Of a DNA stretch of 9,903 bases, positions 1-6,030 are shown piece by piece. Every line of letters begins with the position of its first letter. Position 1 is the first letter of the stretch. The position numbers were made by a program, and so were the translations under genes. The stretch is from Bacillota bacterium (GTDB taxonomy: Bacteria; Bacillota; Sulfobacillia; JABLXB01): assembly GCA_024653225.1 (NCBI GenBank), contig JANLGA010000018.1, forward strand, positions 1-9,903, given 5' to 3'. Under the pieces are notes generated by a model, which worked only from the letters and a program-made list of their open reading frames with translations, did no database searches and had not been told where the DNA came from.

Positions 1-38
1 GAAACCTGAAACCTGGAACCGATCCTGGGGGAGGCGAA

Positions 39-824
39 ATGGTAACTGTTGAAATCCCAGCCGATATGGAACTGGTCTACAAGCGACCGCAGAGCCTGAC
101 CGAGACGCACACCCACTACTGCCCCGGCTGCACCCACGGCATCATCCACCGGCTGGTTGGAGAGGTGATTGACGAGCTTGGGGTCAAGGAGAAGACGATA
201 GCGGTCTTCCCGGTGGGGTGCGCCGCCTGGTCGTTCGATTACTTCAACGTGGATTCGTACCAGGCGCTTCACGGAAGGGCCCCGGCAGTGGCGACCGGTG
301 TCAAGCGCGTCCATCCGGACAAGGTGGTCTTCACCTACCAGGGTGACGGTGACCTCGCAGGGATAGGGGCCGGGGAGATAGTGAACGCCGCCGCCCGCGG
401 CGAGAGGATCACGACGGTGTTCGTCAACAACGCCATATACGGGGCGACCGGAGGGCAAATGGCGCCGACCACCCTCGTGGGCCAGAAGACGACCACCACC
501 CCGCTGGGAAGGGACCCGGCGAGACACGGCTACCCGACGAATATCGTCGAGTTGCTCTCGACGCAGCAGGGGGTCGTGTACGCTGCGCGCGTGTGCGTCA
601 TGAGCCCCGCCAACGTGGTCAAGGCGAAACAGGCCATAAAGAAGGCCTTCGAGTACCAGTTGAAGGGGTTGGGCTTCTCGATAGTCGAGGTCCTCTCGGC
701 CTGCGTGACGAACTGGGGAGTGAGTCCGGTCGAGGCGCTGACCTGGGTCAAGGAGAAGATGATTCCGTACTATCCTCTCGGGGTGTTCAAGGACGTCGGA
801 GAGGGGGCGCAGGGCGGTGCGTGA
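39..824 (+). CDS. 2-oxoacid:ferredoxin oxidoreductase, beta (TPP-binding) subunit
   Basis: Thiamine-diphosphate subunit of a KorB/VorB-type enzyme that converts a 2-oxoacid plus CoA to acyl-CoA, CO2 and reduced ferredoxin in the cytoplasm of anaerobes. The 261-residue protein has the N-terminal CPGC (28-31) followed by THG, and the TPP/Mg motif GDG (102-104), 25 residues, then NN (130-131). C28, C31, C61 and C222 match the spacing of the four ligands of the beta-subunit 4Fe-4S cluster. Length is near the family norm. The ATG follows a GGGGGAGG ribosome site at about 27-34. Its end overlaps the gamma subunit by 8 bases, indicating translational coupling. A TGA at 7-9 could end the preceding subunit, but too little is visible to call it. 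Substrate (2-oxoglutarate, branched-chain or other 2-oxoacid) cannot be decided from the sequence, so no symbol is given. Confidence 0.95.
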   Translation: MVTVEIPADMELVYKRPQSLTETHTHYCPGCTHGIIHRLVGEVIDELGVKEKTIAVFPVGCAAWSFDYFNVDSYQALHGRAPAVATGVKRVHPDKVVFTYQGDGDLAGIGAGEIVNAAARGERITTVFVNNAIYGATGGQMAPTTLVGQKTTTTPLGRDPARHGYPTNIVELLSTQQGVVYAARVCVMSPANVVKAKQAIKKAFEYQLKGLGFSIVEVLSACVTNWGVSPVEALTWVKEKMIPYYPLGVFKDVGEGAQGGA

Positions 825-1353
825 GGAGGTAATAATCGCGGGGTTCGGAGGGCAAGGCGTGATGCTGGCCGGACAGGTGCTCGCATACGCGGGGATGCTG
901 GAGGGCAAGCACGTGACGTGGCTGCCCTCGTACGGCCCGGAGGTGCGAGGGGGCACTGCGAACTGCACGGTCGTCATATCGGACCGGCGGATCGGCTCGG
1001 TGATCACCCCCAGCCCGCATTCCGTGATCGTGATGAACAGGCCCTCTCTTGACCGGTTTGAACCCGTCGTCAAGCCGGGGGGACTCCTGATCGTGAACAG
1101 TTCCATAATAGACAGGAAGCCGTCGCGCGGCGACATAGCCGTGTGGGAGCTGCCGGTCGCGGAGGTCGCGGAGCAACTCGGGGATGCCCGGGTGGCAAAC
1201 ATGGTCGTCCTAGGGGCCTACGTCGCCCGGACCAAGGTAGTCGGGATGGAGCGCCTCCTCGAATCGCTAGACGCGACGGTGCCGGGCCACCGCAGGGAGC
1301 TGATCGAGTTGGACCGCAGGGCCATAATGGCCGGAAGGGACATGTGCGCCTAG
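817..1353 (+). CDS. 2-oxoacid:ferredoxin oxidoreductase, gamma subunit
   Basis: Gamma subunit (KorC/VorA-like; pyruvate/ketoisovalerate oxidoreductase catalytic-domain family) partnering the beta subunit immediately upstream. The 178-residue protein opens with the glycine-rich GFGGQGV (9-15) and carries SYGPEVRGGTANC (38-50), both typical of this family and involved in CoA/subunit contacts in related enzymes. Length is the usual one for a free-standing gamma subunit. The GTG start at 817 lies inside the last codons of the beta gene (8-base overlap); purine-rich GGAGAGGGGG at about 797-806 can serve as ribosome site. It looks like the last gene of the operon, since a GC-rich hairpin and a convergent gene follow. 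The alpha and ferredoxin-like subunits are not in the window and are presumed to lie to the left. Confidence 0.94.
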   Translation: MREEVIIAGFGGQGVMLAGQVLAYAGMLEGKHVTWLPSYGPEVRGGTANCTVVISDRRIGSVITPSPHSVIVMNRPSLDRFEPVVKPGGLLIVNSSIIDRKPSRGDIAVWELPVAEVAEQLGDARVANMVVLGAYVARTKVVGMERLLESLDATVPGHRRELIELDRRAIMAGRDMCA

Positions 1354-1363
1354 GGGGACGGAA

Positions 1364-1404
1364 ACCGGGCCCGCCGCGGCCGATTCGCCGCCCGGTGGGC
1401 CCGG
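1364..1404. terminator. GC-rich hairpin between convergent genes, possible terminator
   Basis: CCGGGCCC at 1365-1372 is the exact reverse complement of GGGCCCGG at 1397-1404. Inside is a second perfect stem, GCGGC (1376-1380) with GCCGC (1387-1391) and a 6-base loop. ACCGGG (1364-1369) can alternatively pair with CCCGGT (1391-1396). The structure sits 11 bases after the gamma-subunit stop and 12 bases before the stop of the convergent regulator, where a shared terminator would be expected. There is no T-run on either side, so intrinsic termination is uncertain. Confidence 0.5.
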
Positions 1405-1415
1405 AAACCCGGCAC

Positions 1416-2222
1416 TCAGGCGCGTGAGTCCAGTTTGAGCAGGCAGTCGTCGAAGTAGGCGAGTCGCTCCGGGCGGGCCCCGTAGTACTCCGAGAACAGC
1501 CTGGCGACCCGGATGATCTCCCGCCCCATTGACGGCGTCAGTATGAAGCGGTCGGAATGACCGGACGCGCCCACCGTGGCGAACGGCTCATCGAAGAAGT
1601 TGAAGACTGGCGACGCTATGCAGTATATGCCGAGGCAGTATTCCTCGTTGTTGAACGAGAAACCGCGTTCCCTGGTCGTCCGGAGGTCGTTCATCAAAGC
1701 ATCCTTGTTCACTAGGGTATGCTCCGTGTTCGGCGTGAGTTCGACCGAGTCGAGGTAGCGGCGGAGTGCGGCCGCGTCCATGTGCGCGAGCACGGCTTTT
1801 CCGAGCGCCGTGCAGTACAGGGGCAGCCGTGCCCCCATCCTGAAGACTGTCTGTATGATTCCCTGCGAGTTGACGGTGGCCACTATCACTACTTCGTTCC
1901 CGTCTATTATGGCCATGTTGGTTGACTGCCCTGTGGATGCCGACAGCTCCTCGAGAGGCGGATACACTCGCTTGAAGTCAATACCCTGGGAAAGCAGCAG
2001 CGTGCTGCCGATCTCGAACATCTTCCACGAGAGCCGGAATCTGCCGGTCGGTTCCTGGCGTACGGCGCCCACCTTGACCAGGCTCGAGAGAAACCTGTAC
2101 GCCGTGCTCTTGTCCAGTTCGGTCAGCCTCGCCACGCCGACGATGTCGAGCCCGTCGGGGTGTTCGGCCAAGGCGTTCAACACGCTCATCGTTCGCTTGA
2201 CGGAACGGTAGGCTTCTCTCAA
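1416..2222 (-). CDS. IclR-family transcriptional regulator
   Basis: DNA-binding regulator of 268 residues from a TTG start at 2222. An N-terminal winged helix-turn-helix (about residues 5-64, including VARLTELDKSTAYRFLSSL) is followed by the IclR effector-binding domain. Hallmarks of that domain are GARLPLYCTALGKAVLA and the late segment ERGFSFNNEEYCLGIYCIASPV. The open frame runs up to an ATG at 2330, but the extra 36 residues are Pro/Gly/Arg-rich and unlike the family. The TTG has a strong GGAGGT 6-7 bases upstream (complement of 2229-2234) and gives the normal IclR length. It is divergent from cstA, so control of cstA and of itself is the natural inference. The effector is unknown; IclR proteins commonly bind small organic acids such as pyruvate, glyoxylate or aromatic acids. 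Confidence 0.93.
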   Translation of the reverse strand: MREAYRSVKRTMSVLNALAEHPDGLDIVGVARLTELDKSTAYRFLSSLVKVGAVRQEPTGRFRLSWKMFEIGSTLLLSQGIDFKRVYPPLEELSASTGQSTNMAIIDGNEVVIVATVNSQGIIQTVFRMGARLPLYCTALGKAVLAHMDAAALRRYLDSVELTPNTEHTLVNKDALMNDLRTTRERGFSFNNEEYCLGIYCIASPVFNFFDEPFATVGASGHSDRFILTPSMGREIIRVARLFSEYYGARPERLAYFDDCLLKLDSRA

Positions 2223-2228
2223 GTGGAT

Positions 2229-2234
2229 ACCTCC
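2229..2234 (-). promoter_or_regulatory. Ribosome binding site that fixes the TTG start of the IclR gene
   Basis: Read on the minus strand this is AGGAGG-like GGAGGT placed 6 bases before the TTG at 2222-2220. No comparable site precedes the upstream ATG at 2330, so it decides in favour of the short form. Confidence 0.75.
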
Positions 2235-2256
2235 CCGGGGCGGGGTGCCTTGTATG

Positions 2257-2286
2257 AATATAACACCCGGACCGACGGAGCCGCAA
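2257..2286 (-). promoter_or_regulatory. Candidate sigma-70-type promoter of the IclR gene
   Basis: On the minus strand a -35 of TTGCGG (complement of 2281-2286) and a -10 of TATATT (complement of 2257-2262; 5 of 6 match TATAAT) are separated by 18 bases. The -10 lies about 35 bases before the TTG start, leaving room for a short leader with the ribosome site. The -35 matches only 3 of 6 positions. Confidence 0.5.
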
Positions 2287-2331
2287 GATGGCGGCGACGG
2301 GGCGCGCCGACCGGGACGCGGGGCTCCCATG

Positions 2332-2360
2332 TTTACCGTGAAGGCACTCTATGGTAATAT
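2332..2360 (+). promoter_or_regulatory. Candidate sigma-70-type promoter of cstA
   Basis: TTTACC (2332-2337, 4 of 6 to TTGACA) and TAATAT (2355-2360, 4 of 6 to TATAAT) are separated by exactly 17 bases in an AT-richer island of otherwise GC-rich DNA. Transcription would start near 2367, leaving a leader of about 130 bases before the cstA GTG. That leader begins almost on top of the palindrome at 2371-2390. Confidence 0.45.
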
Positions 2361-2370
2361 GGAGTCGGAA

Positions 2371-2390
2371 TGTGCAACGGCCGGTGCACA
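2371..2390. promoter_or_regulatory. Palindromic operator candidate TGTGCA-N8-TGCACA
   Basis: TGTGCA (2371-2376) and TGCACA (2385-2390) are perfect reverse complements. The 8-base spacer ACGGCCGG contains the self-complementary CGGCCG, so 9 of 10 position pairs match across the full 20 bases. It lies 10 bases after the predicted cstA -10, where a bound regulator would block or modulate transcription. The divergent IclR gene makes that protein the first candidate to bind here. The same sequence could instead form a hairpin in the 5' leader of the mRNA. Binding partner is inference. Confidence 0.5.
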
Positions 2391-2499
2391 GACTGCAACC
2401 CGCGATTGGGAGGCGGGACCGGGAGGTGAGACATGACCCATCGGGGCCGTTCCGTGGCTTTGCTCTTCTCTGTATACCGAATGGAGGGAGGAACGGACA

Positions 2500-4116
2500 G
2501 TGACGGCTCTATTGTTCGGCCTTGTACCCGTAGTGTTATACCTGGTGGCCTACGGCACCTACGGACGGTGGATAGAGAAGCATGTCGGCGCGGATCCGGA
2601 GAGGAAAACTCCTGCTCAAACGGTTAATGACGGAAGAGACTATGTCCCTACTCACAAGCTGATACTCTTCGGACATCACTTCGCATCTATCTGCGGGGGC
2701 ACGGGCGTCATAGGACCCATAACGGCGGCCGTGTACGGGTGGCTTCCTGCGGCGCTCTGGATACTGTTCGGCAACCTCTTCATAGGTGCGGCGTACGACT
2801 ACATGTCCCTGATGGCGTCCGTGAGGTTCGGCGGGAAGAGCGTCGGTGTCCTGATAAAGCACTACCTCGGCCGAGTCGGCTACAAGCTGTTCTTGTTATT
2901 CGTCCTGGTGACGATGGTTCTCATCGTGGCGGTGTTCGCGCTCAACATAGGGGGCACGTTTGCGGCGAACCCGTCGGTGGCGAGCACCTCCATGATGTTC
3001 ATGGTCATCGCAGTCGCTTTCGGATGGGCGGTCTACCGCGCGCGGGTCCCGCTCGGGACGGCCACGGTCCTCGGCCTCGTCGGGATAGCATTGGCCCTCT
3101 GGTTGGGCTTCCTCGCGCCGGTGAAGATCGCCGCGTCCTCCTGGGTCTGGATCCTCCTCGCTTACTGCTTCCTCGCGTCGGTGGCGCCGGTGTGGGTCCT
3201 GCTCCAGCCGCGCGACTACCTCAATGCCTACTTATTGATTGCCGTCACCTTCCTGGGGGTTGTCGGTCTCCTGGTCTCGGCTCCCAACCTGGCGTATCCG
3301 GCCTTCACCCAGGCTGTGGCGCCGAACCTGGGGCCGCTCTTCCCGATGGTACTCATAACGATCAGCTGCGGCGCGGTGTCGGGCAGCCACGCGATCATCG
3401 CCTCGGGGACGACATCCAAGCAGCTGGCGAACGAGAAGGACGCCAAGATGATCGCGTTCGGCGGCATGCTGCTTGAGGGCGTCGTGGCGTTCCTCGCGAT
3501 CGCGACGGTGGCGAAGCTGAGCGGAGCGGAGTACGCGACGAGGCTGAAGAACCTCGGCGGCCCGGTGGGCGTGTTCGGACTCGGCGTCGGAGAATTCATG
3601 TCCAGGTTCGGGATTCCTGTGCAGCTCGGGGCGTCGTTCTCGACCCTGTGCCTGTCCGCGTTCATGCTCACCTCGATGGATACGATAGCCAGGCTGGGCA
3701 GGTACTGTATAGAGGAACTGCTGGGAGAGGAGATCGCCGCCTTCAAGAATCGCAACGTGGCGACGCTCGCCGTGCTCTTCCTCTCGGCGGTGTTGATCGT
3801 GTCGGGCACTTCGACCGCGATCTGGCCGGTGTTCGGCACCGCCAACCAGCTGCTGACGGCGCTCGTGCTCATAGGGCTCGCCCTGTGGCTGTCGCACATG
3901 GGCAAGAATCCGATGCCCGCCGTCGTGCCGATGGTCTTCATGTTCGTCGTGGAGTTCTGCGCGCTGGGCATCCTCATGAAGAACAATCTCTTCTCGGCCA
4001 AGCCGAACTACGTGCTCGGAACGACGTCCGTCCTGCTGACGCTGCTGGCCGTGTACTTGGCAAGCATCGGAGCTCGGGCGCTGAGTGCAAAGAAGGACAT
4101 GACGCAGTCACTCTGA
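2500..4116 (+). CDS. cstA: CstA-family carbon starvation protein (peptide/pyruvate transporter)
   Basis: Polytopic inner-membrane transporter of 538 residues. The CstA signature DGRDYVPTHKLILFGHHFASI is at 44-64, then GVIGPITAA (69-77) and GWLPAALWILFGN (80-92). Later family blocks are SGSHAIIASGTTSKQLANE, AFMLTSMDTIARLGRY and IWPVFGTANQLLTALVL. Many hydrophobic segments fill the rest. E. coli CstA (peptide uptake in starvation) and BtsT (pyruvate/proton symport) are near 700 residues; this is a shorter form lacking a long C-terminal part, as seen in many Gram-positives and thermophiles. The GTG start has a GGGAGG site 8 bases upstream. The gene stands alone behind its own candidate promoter and operator, divergent from the IclR regulator. 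The substrate, peptide or pyruvate, is not resolved by the sequence. Confidence 0.94.
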   Translation: MTALLFGLVPVVLYLVAYGTYGRWIEKHVGADPERKTPAQTVNDGRDYVPTHKLILFGHHFASICGGTGVIGPITAAVYGWLPAALWILFGNLFIGAAYDYMSLMASVRFGGKSVGVLIKHYLGRVGYKLFLLFVLVTMVLIVAVFALNIGGTFAANPSVASTSMMFMVIAVAFGWAVYRARVPLGTATVLGLVGIALALWLGFLAPVKIAASSWVWILLAYCFLASVAPVWVLLQPRDYLNAYLLIAVTFLGVVGLLVSAPNLAYPAFTQAVAPNLGPLFPMVLITISCGAVSGSHAIIASGTTSKQLANEKDAKMIAFGGMLLEGVVAFLAIATVAKLSGAEYATRLKNLGGPVGVFGLGVGEFMSRFGIPVQLGASFSTLCLSAFMLTSMDTIARLGRYCIEELLGEEIAAFKNRNVATLAVLFLSAVLIVSGTSTAIWPVFGTANQLLTALVLIGLALWLSHMGKNPMPAVVPMVFMFVVEFCALGILMKNNLFSAKPNYVLGTTSVLLTLLAVYLASIGARALSAKKDMTQSL

Positions 4117-4139
4117 CCCCCAAAAACTCGAGCGGAGAT

Positions 4140-4163
4140 GTTCCAGCCCGGGCGCGCTGGAAC
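4140..4163. terminator. Hairpin downstream of cstA (first of two)
   Basis: GTTCCAGC (4140-4147) and GCTGGAAC (4156-4163) form a perfect 8-base stem with an 8-base loop, 24 bases after the cstA stop. No T-run follows, so it may stabilise the 3' end rather than terminate. Confidence 0.45.
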
Positions 4164-4166
4164 CGG

Positions 4167-4203
4167 GAGCGGCGGGGCCGAAAAGAGGCGGCTCCCGCCG
4201 CTC
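4167..4203. terminator. Strong GC hairpin downstream of cstA (second of two)
   Basis: GAGCGGCGGG (4167-4176) and CCCGCCGCTC (4194-4203) form a perfect 10-base stem around a 17-base loop, extendable by two G-T pairs. GGGAGC (4165-4170) can alternatively pair with GCTCCC (4191-4196). The stem lies between the convergent cstA and methyltransferase genes, so it could end transcription from either side. Only a short pyrimidine stretch (CTCTTCC) follows on the plus strand. Confidence 0.5.
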
Positions 4204-4247
4204 TTCCGATCGGGCCCGACCGCGCCGGTGCGCGGGGTCGCTGGGGA

Positions 4248-5018
4248 TTACGGGACTCCGTCCGGTGCGGGCACGGCCTCGATGAACAGGAATAGGGGTA
4301 TCTCCTTTCTCGCCCTGTTCTCCGCGGCGGCCCACGGTCCCGCCTTGCTGGTGCGGTGCGATATCCACTCCTCGAGCCTGCTCACCAGGAACCGGCTCTT
4401 GAACAGGCTCTTGAAATAGGACTGGAGCGGACGGTGGAAGGTCAGCGTGTAGTCCGCCGGCGACGCGCCGGGATGCATGAATATCTTGACCCTCGATTCC
4501 GAGAGGTACCTGTCCACGCGGCGGTATTGTATCCTTTCATCGTCGTCCCTCTCCCAGCTGCTGTCGCCGGGCACCCTGAAAGCCGGGTGATTTACGACGA
4601 GGAACATGCGTCCGGAGGGCTTCAGTACGCGCCTGCATTCCCCGAAGGTTCCGTTCAAGTCCTCGATGTTCTGCAGTGCGAGGACGATCGCTATCTTGTC
4701 CACACTGGCGTTGCCCAGGAACGGCATGTCGTGAGAGGGCGCCCTCCTATAGCGGATTGACCTGGGGGACTTCTCTCGGGCGACGGCGAGGAGATCCGCC
4801 GCGACGTCGGTGCCGATCACCTTCGCCCCGAGCTTGTGGAACTCGCGCGAGAAGAAACCCGACCCGCAGGCGACGTCGAGGACGGTTTCTCCGGGCCTGA
4901 TGTCCATCAGCCTCAACAGGTTCGGGAGGATGACTTCTTTCTGGTACGATCCCTCGCGTTCCACAACGCCGTCGTACCACCCGGCACGACCGCCCCAGGA
5001 GGTGTCCCGTTTCGGCAC
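4248..5018 (-). CDS. Class I SAM-dependent methyltransferase
   Basis: Cytosolic Rossmann-fold methyltransferase of 256 residues from the GTG at 5018. SAM motif I is VLDVACGSGFF (47-57). The acidic residue binding the ribose is D71 in VIGTDVA, and the region near SHDMPF (95-100) fits motif III. The post-motif block ECRRVLKPSGRMFLVVNHP (127-145) is the usual Methyltransf_11/25 pattern. The C-terminal HRPLQSYFKSLFKSRFLVSRLEEW (195-218) resembles the substrate-side cap of small-molecule methyltransferases. A GTG 12 bases upstream (5030) is also in frame, but it abuts the GAGGAGG ribosome site with no spacing, while 5018 has about 10-11 bases. It is convergent with cstA and divergent from the winged-helix regulator. 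The methyl acceptor is unknown. Confidence 0.9.
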   Translation of the reverse strand: MPKRDTSWGGRAGWYDGVVEREGSYQKEVILPNLLRLMDIRPGETVLDVACGSGFFSREFHKLGAKVIGTDVAADLLAVAREKSPRSIRYRRAPSHDMPFLGNASVDKIAIVLALQNIEDLNGTFGECRRVLKPSGRMFLVVNHPAFRVPGDSSWERDDDERIQYRRVDRYLSESRVKIFMHPGASPADYTLTFHRPLQSYFKSLFKSRFLVSRLEEWISHRTSKAGPWAAAENRARKEIPLFLFIEAVPAPDGVP

Positions 5019-5045
5019 GTGACTGCGCACCTCCTCACGATTCTC

Positions 5046-5074
5046 ATACTAGCCCATGCGCCGGCTCCGCGCAA
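5046..5074 (-). promoter_or_regulatory. Candidate promoter of the methyltransferase gene
   Basis: On the minus strand TTGCGC (complement of 5069-5074) and TAGTAT (complement of 5046-5051) are 17 bases apart, and the -10 ends about 27 bases before the GTG at 5018. It matches the consensus moderately (3 of 6 and 4 of 6), with ideal spacing and location. Confidence 0.45.
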
Positions 5075-5087
5075 AGGTGTGGCAGGC

Positions 5088-5116
5088 TTGACACCCGGGG
5101 CTGCGCGGCTTAGTCT
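5088..5116 (+). promoter_or_regulatory. Candidate promoter of the winged-helix regulator gene
   Basis: A perfect TTGACA at 5088-5093 is followed after exactly 17 bases by TAGTCT at 5111-5116 (3 of 6 to TATAAT). Predicted transcription start near 5123 is about 65 bases before the GTG at 5189. The -35 is overlapped by GGTGT-N10-ACACC (5076-5095), a possible operator. Confidence 0.55.
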
Positions 5117-5188
5117 AGGAATGGGGCCGTCTCTGGGTAAATCTGGATGACGCACCGGGGGAACCAGCGCGGCTTTCCGGGAGGGACA

Positions 5189-5902
5189 GTGAGCAACCGG
5201 GTGGCGGGGCAAGACGGTCACGGCAACGGGATCACCAGCAGGCGAATGGACTTCCTGAGGACGCTCAGCGAGATGTACGATGCTGCGGGAGGACAACCGG
5301 TTGGGTATGCCGCGGTGGCCCGGTCGCTCGGGGTGAGCCGGTGGACGGCGTACGACATGTTGCGGCAACTCGTGAGGGACGGTTACGCATCAGCTACCTA
5401 TTACGTCCCGAGGGGAGAGGCCGGCGTCGGCAGGTCGCAGGTGCTGTTTCAACCCACGACCCTCGCCGAGAGCACGTTGAGGCGTACCGGGACTTTCCCC
5501 GGCGATCGCCGGGCCTTGCAGGAGCACCTGCTTGCCGCCGTGCGAAGGGCTAGGGCGGCCCGCGGCACGGAATTGGAGGGAATGTTGGGGGAAGTATCCC
5601 GGTCCAGGGGTCCCCTCGAATTCTGCGGCAAGCTCGTAGTGGCGCTGGTTATCTACCTCGAGACCCACGCGGCTTCGGAGCTCGATTCGGTCAGGACTGT
5701 CGTGAGGTTGTCGAGGAGCCTCGCCACCGGGGCGCCGGTTTTCGTCGGCCTCGCAGCCCGCACGCTGCTTGACAAGTCGGACCCGGTCTCCGGGCGGTTG
5801 TGGCAGCTCATCGCCAGATTCCACGACACTTATCGGGAGATCGACTGCGCGGGACAACAGGCGCTGTCAGTCGTGTTGGATGACGCGCTGAAGGCGACCT
5901 GA
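5189..5902 (+). CDS. Winged helix-turn-helix transcriptional regulator
   Basis: Predicted DNA-binding protein of 237 residues. A winged HTH spans about residues 20-75: DFLRTLSEMYDAAGG, then the helix pair VGYAAVARSLGVSRWTAYDMLRQL, then a wing around DGYASATYYVPR. The layout recalls DtxR/MarR-like N-terminal domains. GRSQVLFQPT (81-90) ends the wing region. The remaining 145 residues are predicted mostly helical, match no sensor domain I can name, and show no metal-site cluster. The frame is open to an ATG at 5147, but that has no ribosome site; the GTG at 5189 has GGGAGGG (5179-5185) just upstream with short spacing. An ATG at 5246 is a third option. It precedes the radical SAM gene by 128 bases on the same strand, so it may control that gene and itself (inference). 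Confidence 0.82.
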   Translation: MSNRVAGQDGHGNGITSRRMDFLRTLSEMYDAAGGQPVGYAAVARSLGVSRWTAYDMLRQLVRDGYASATYYVPRGEAGVGRSQVLFQPTTLAESTLRRTGTFPGDRRALQEHLLAAVRRARAARGTELEGMLGEVSRSRGPLEFCGKLVVALVIYLETHAASELDSVRTVVRLSRSLATGAPVFVGLAARTLLDKSDPVSGRLWQLIARFHDTYREIDCAGQQALSVVLDDALKAT

Positions 5903-5941
5903 GAACGAAGGATGCCGTCGGGTCCCGTTTCTTCGTGTCGA

Positions 5942-5977
5942 ATTCTTGGGTATTTTGGGTTATTCGGGGATGTTGGG
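5942..5977 (+). repeat. Four 9-base units ending in GGG upstream of the radical SAM gene
   Basis: Consecutive units are ATTCTTGGG, TATTTTGGG, TTATTCGGG and GATGTTGGG, with GGG recurring exactly every 9 bases (5948, 5957, 5966, 5975). The tract is AT-rich against a GC-rich background and ends 53 bases before the ATG at 6031. It could be a direct-repeat binding site, part of a promoter, or chance low complexity. The units are only loosely conserved outside TTNGGG. Confidence 0.5.
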
Positions 5978-6030
5978 AGCAACGGCGCAGCCGGTTGGCG
6001 ACAGGTCCGAATGATTGGGGGCGAGCGCGT

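Noticed and set aside
1..20. Tandem GAAACCT GAAACCT at the left edge
   Set aside because: Only two 7-base copies at a truncated edge; too little to call a repeat element.
787..1176. Minus-strand frame of 129 codons over the gamma subunit
   Set aside because: Rich in Arg, His and Pro, antisense to a well-conserved gene, and not supported by context.
2223..2330. N-terminal extension of the IclR regulator to the ATG at 2330
   Set aside because: It would run through the predicted promoter and the strong ribosome site in front of TTG 2222, and adds a Pro/Gly/Arg-rich stretch not typical of IclR proteins.
3228..4001. Long minus-strand open frame (257 codons) inside cstA
   Set aside because: It lies wholly antisense to a gene with clear family motifs, has no family resemblance, and is Ser/Thr/Pro-rich as expected from the reverse complement of a membrane protein gene with high GC at third positions.
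5147..5188. ATG at 5147 as start of the winged-helix regulator
   Set aside because: No ribosome site upstream, whereas GTG 5189 has GGGAGGG. The choice is not certain because the spacing is short; the conserved domain begins after either start.
5935..6030. Extension of the radical SAM protein to the GTG at 5935
   Set aside because: No ribosome site, and the added residues are encoded by a 9-base periodic repeat with Trp-rich sequence; ATG 6031 gives a clean helical start.
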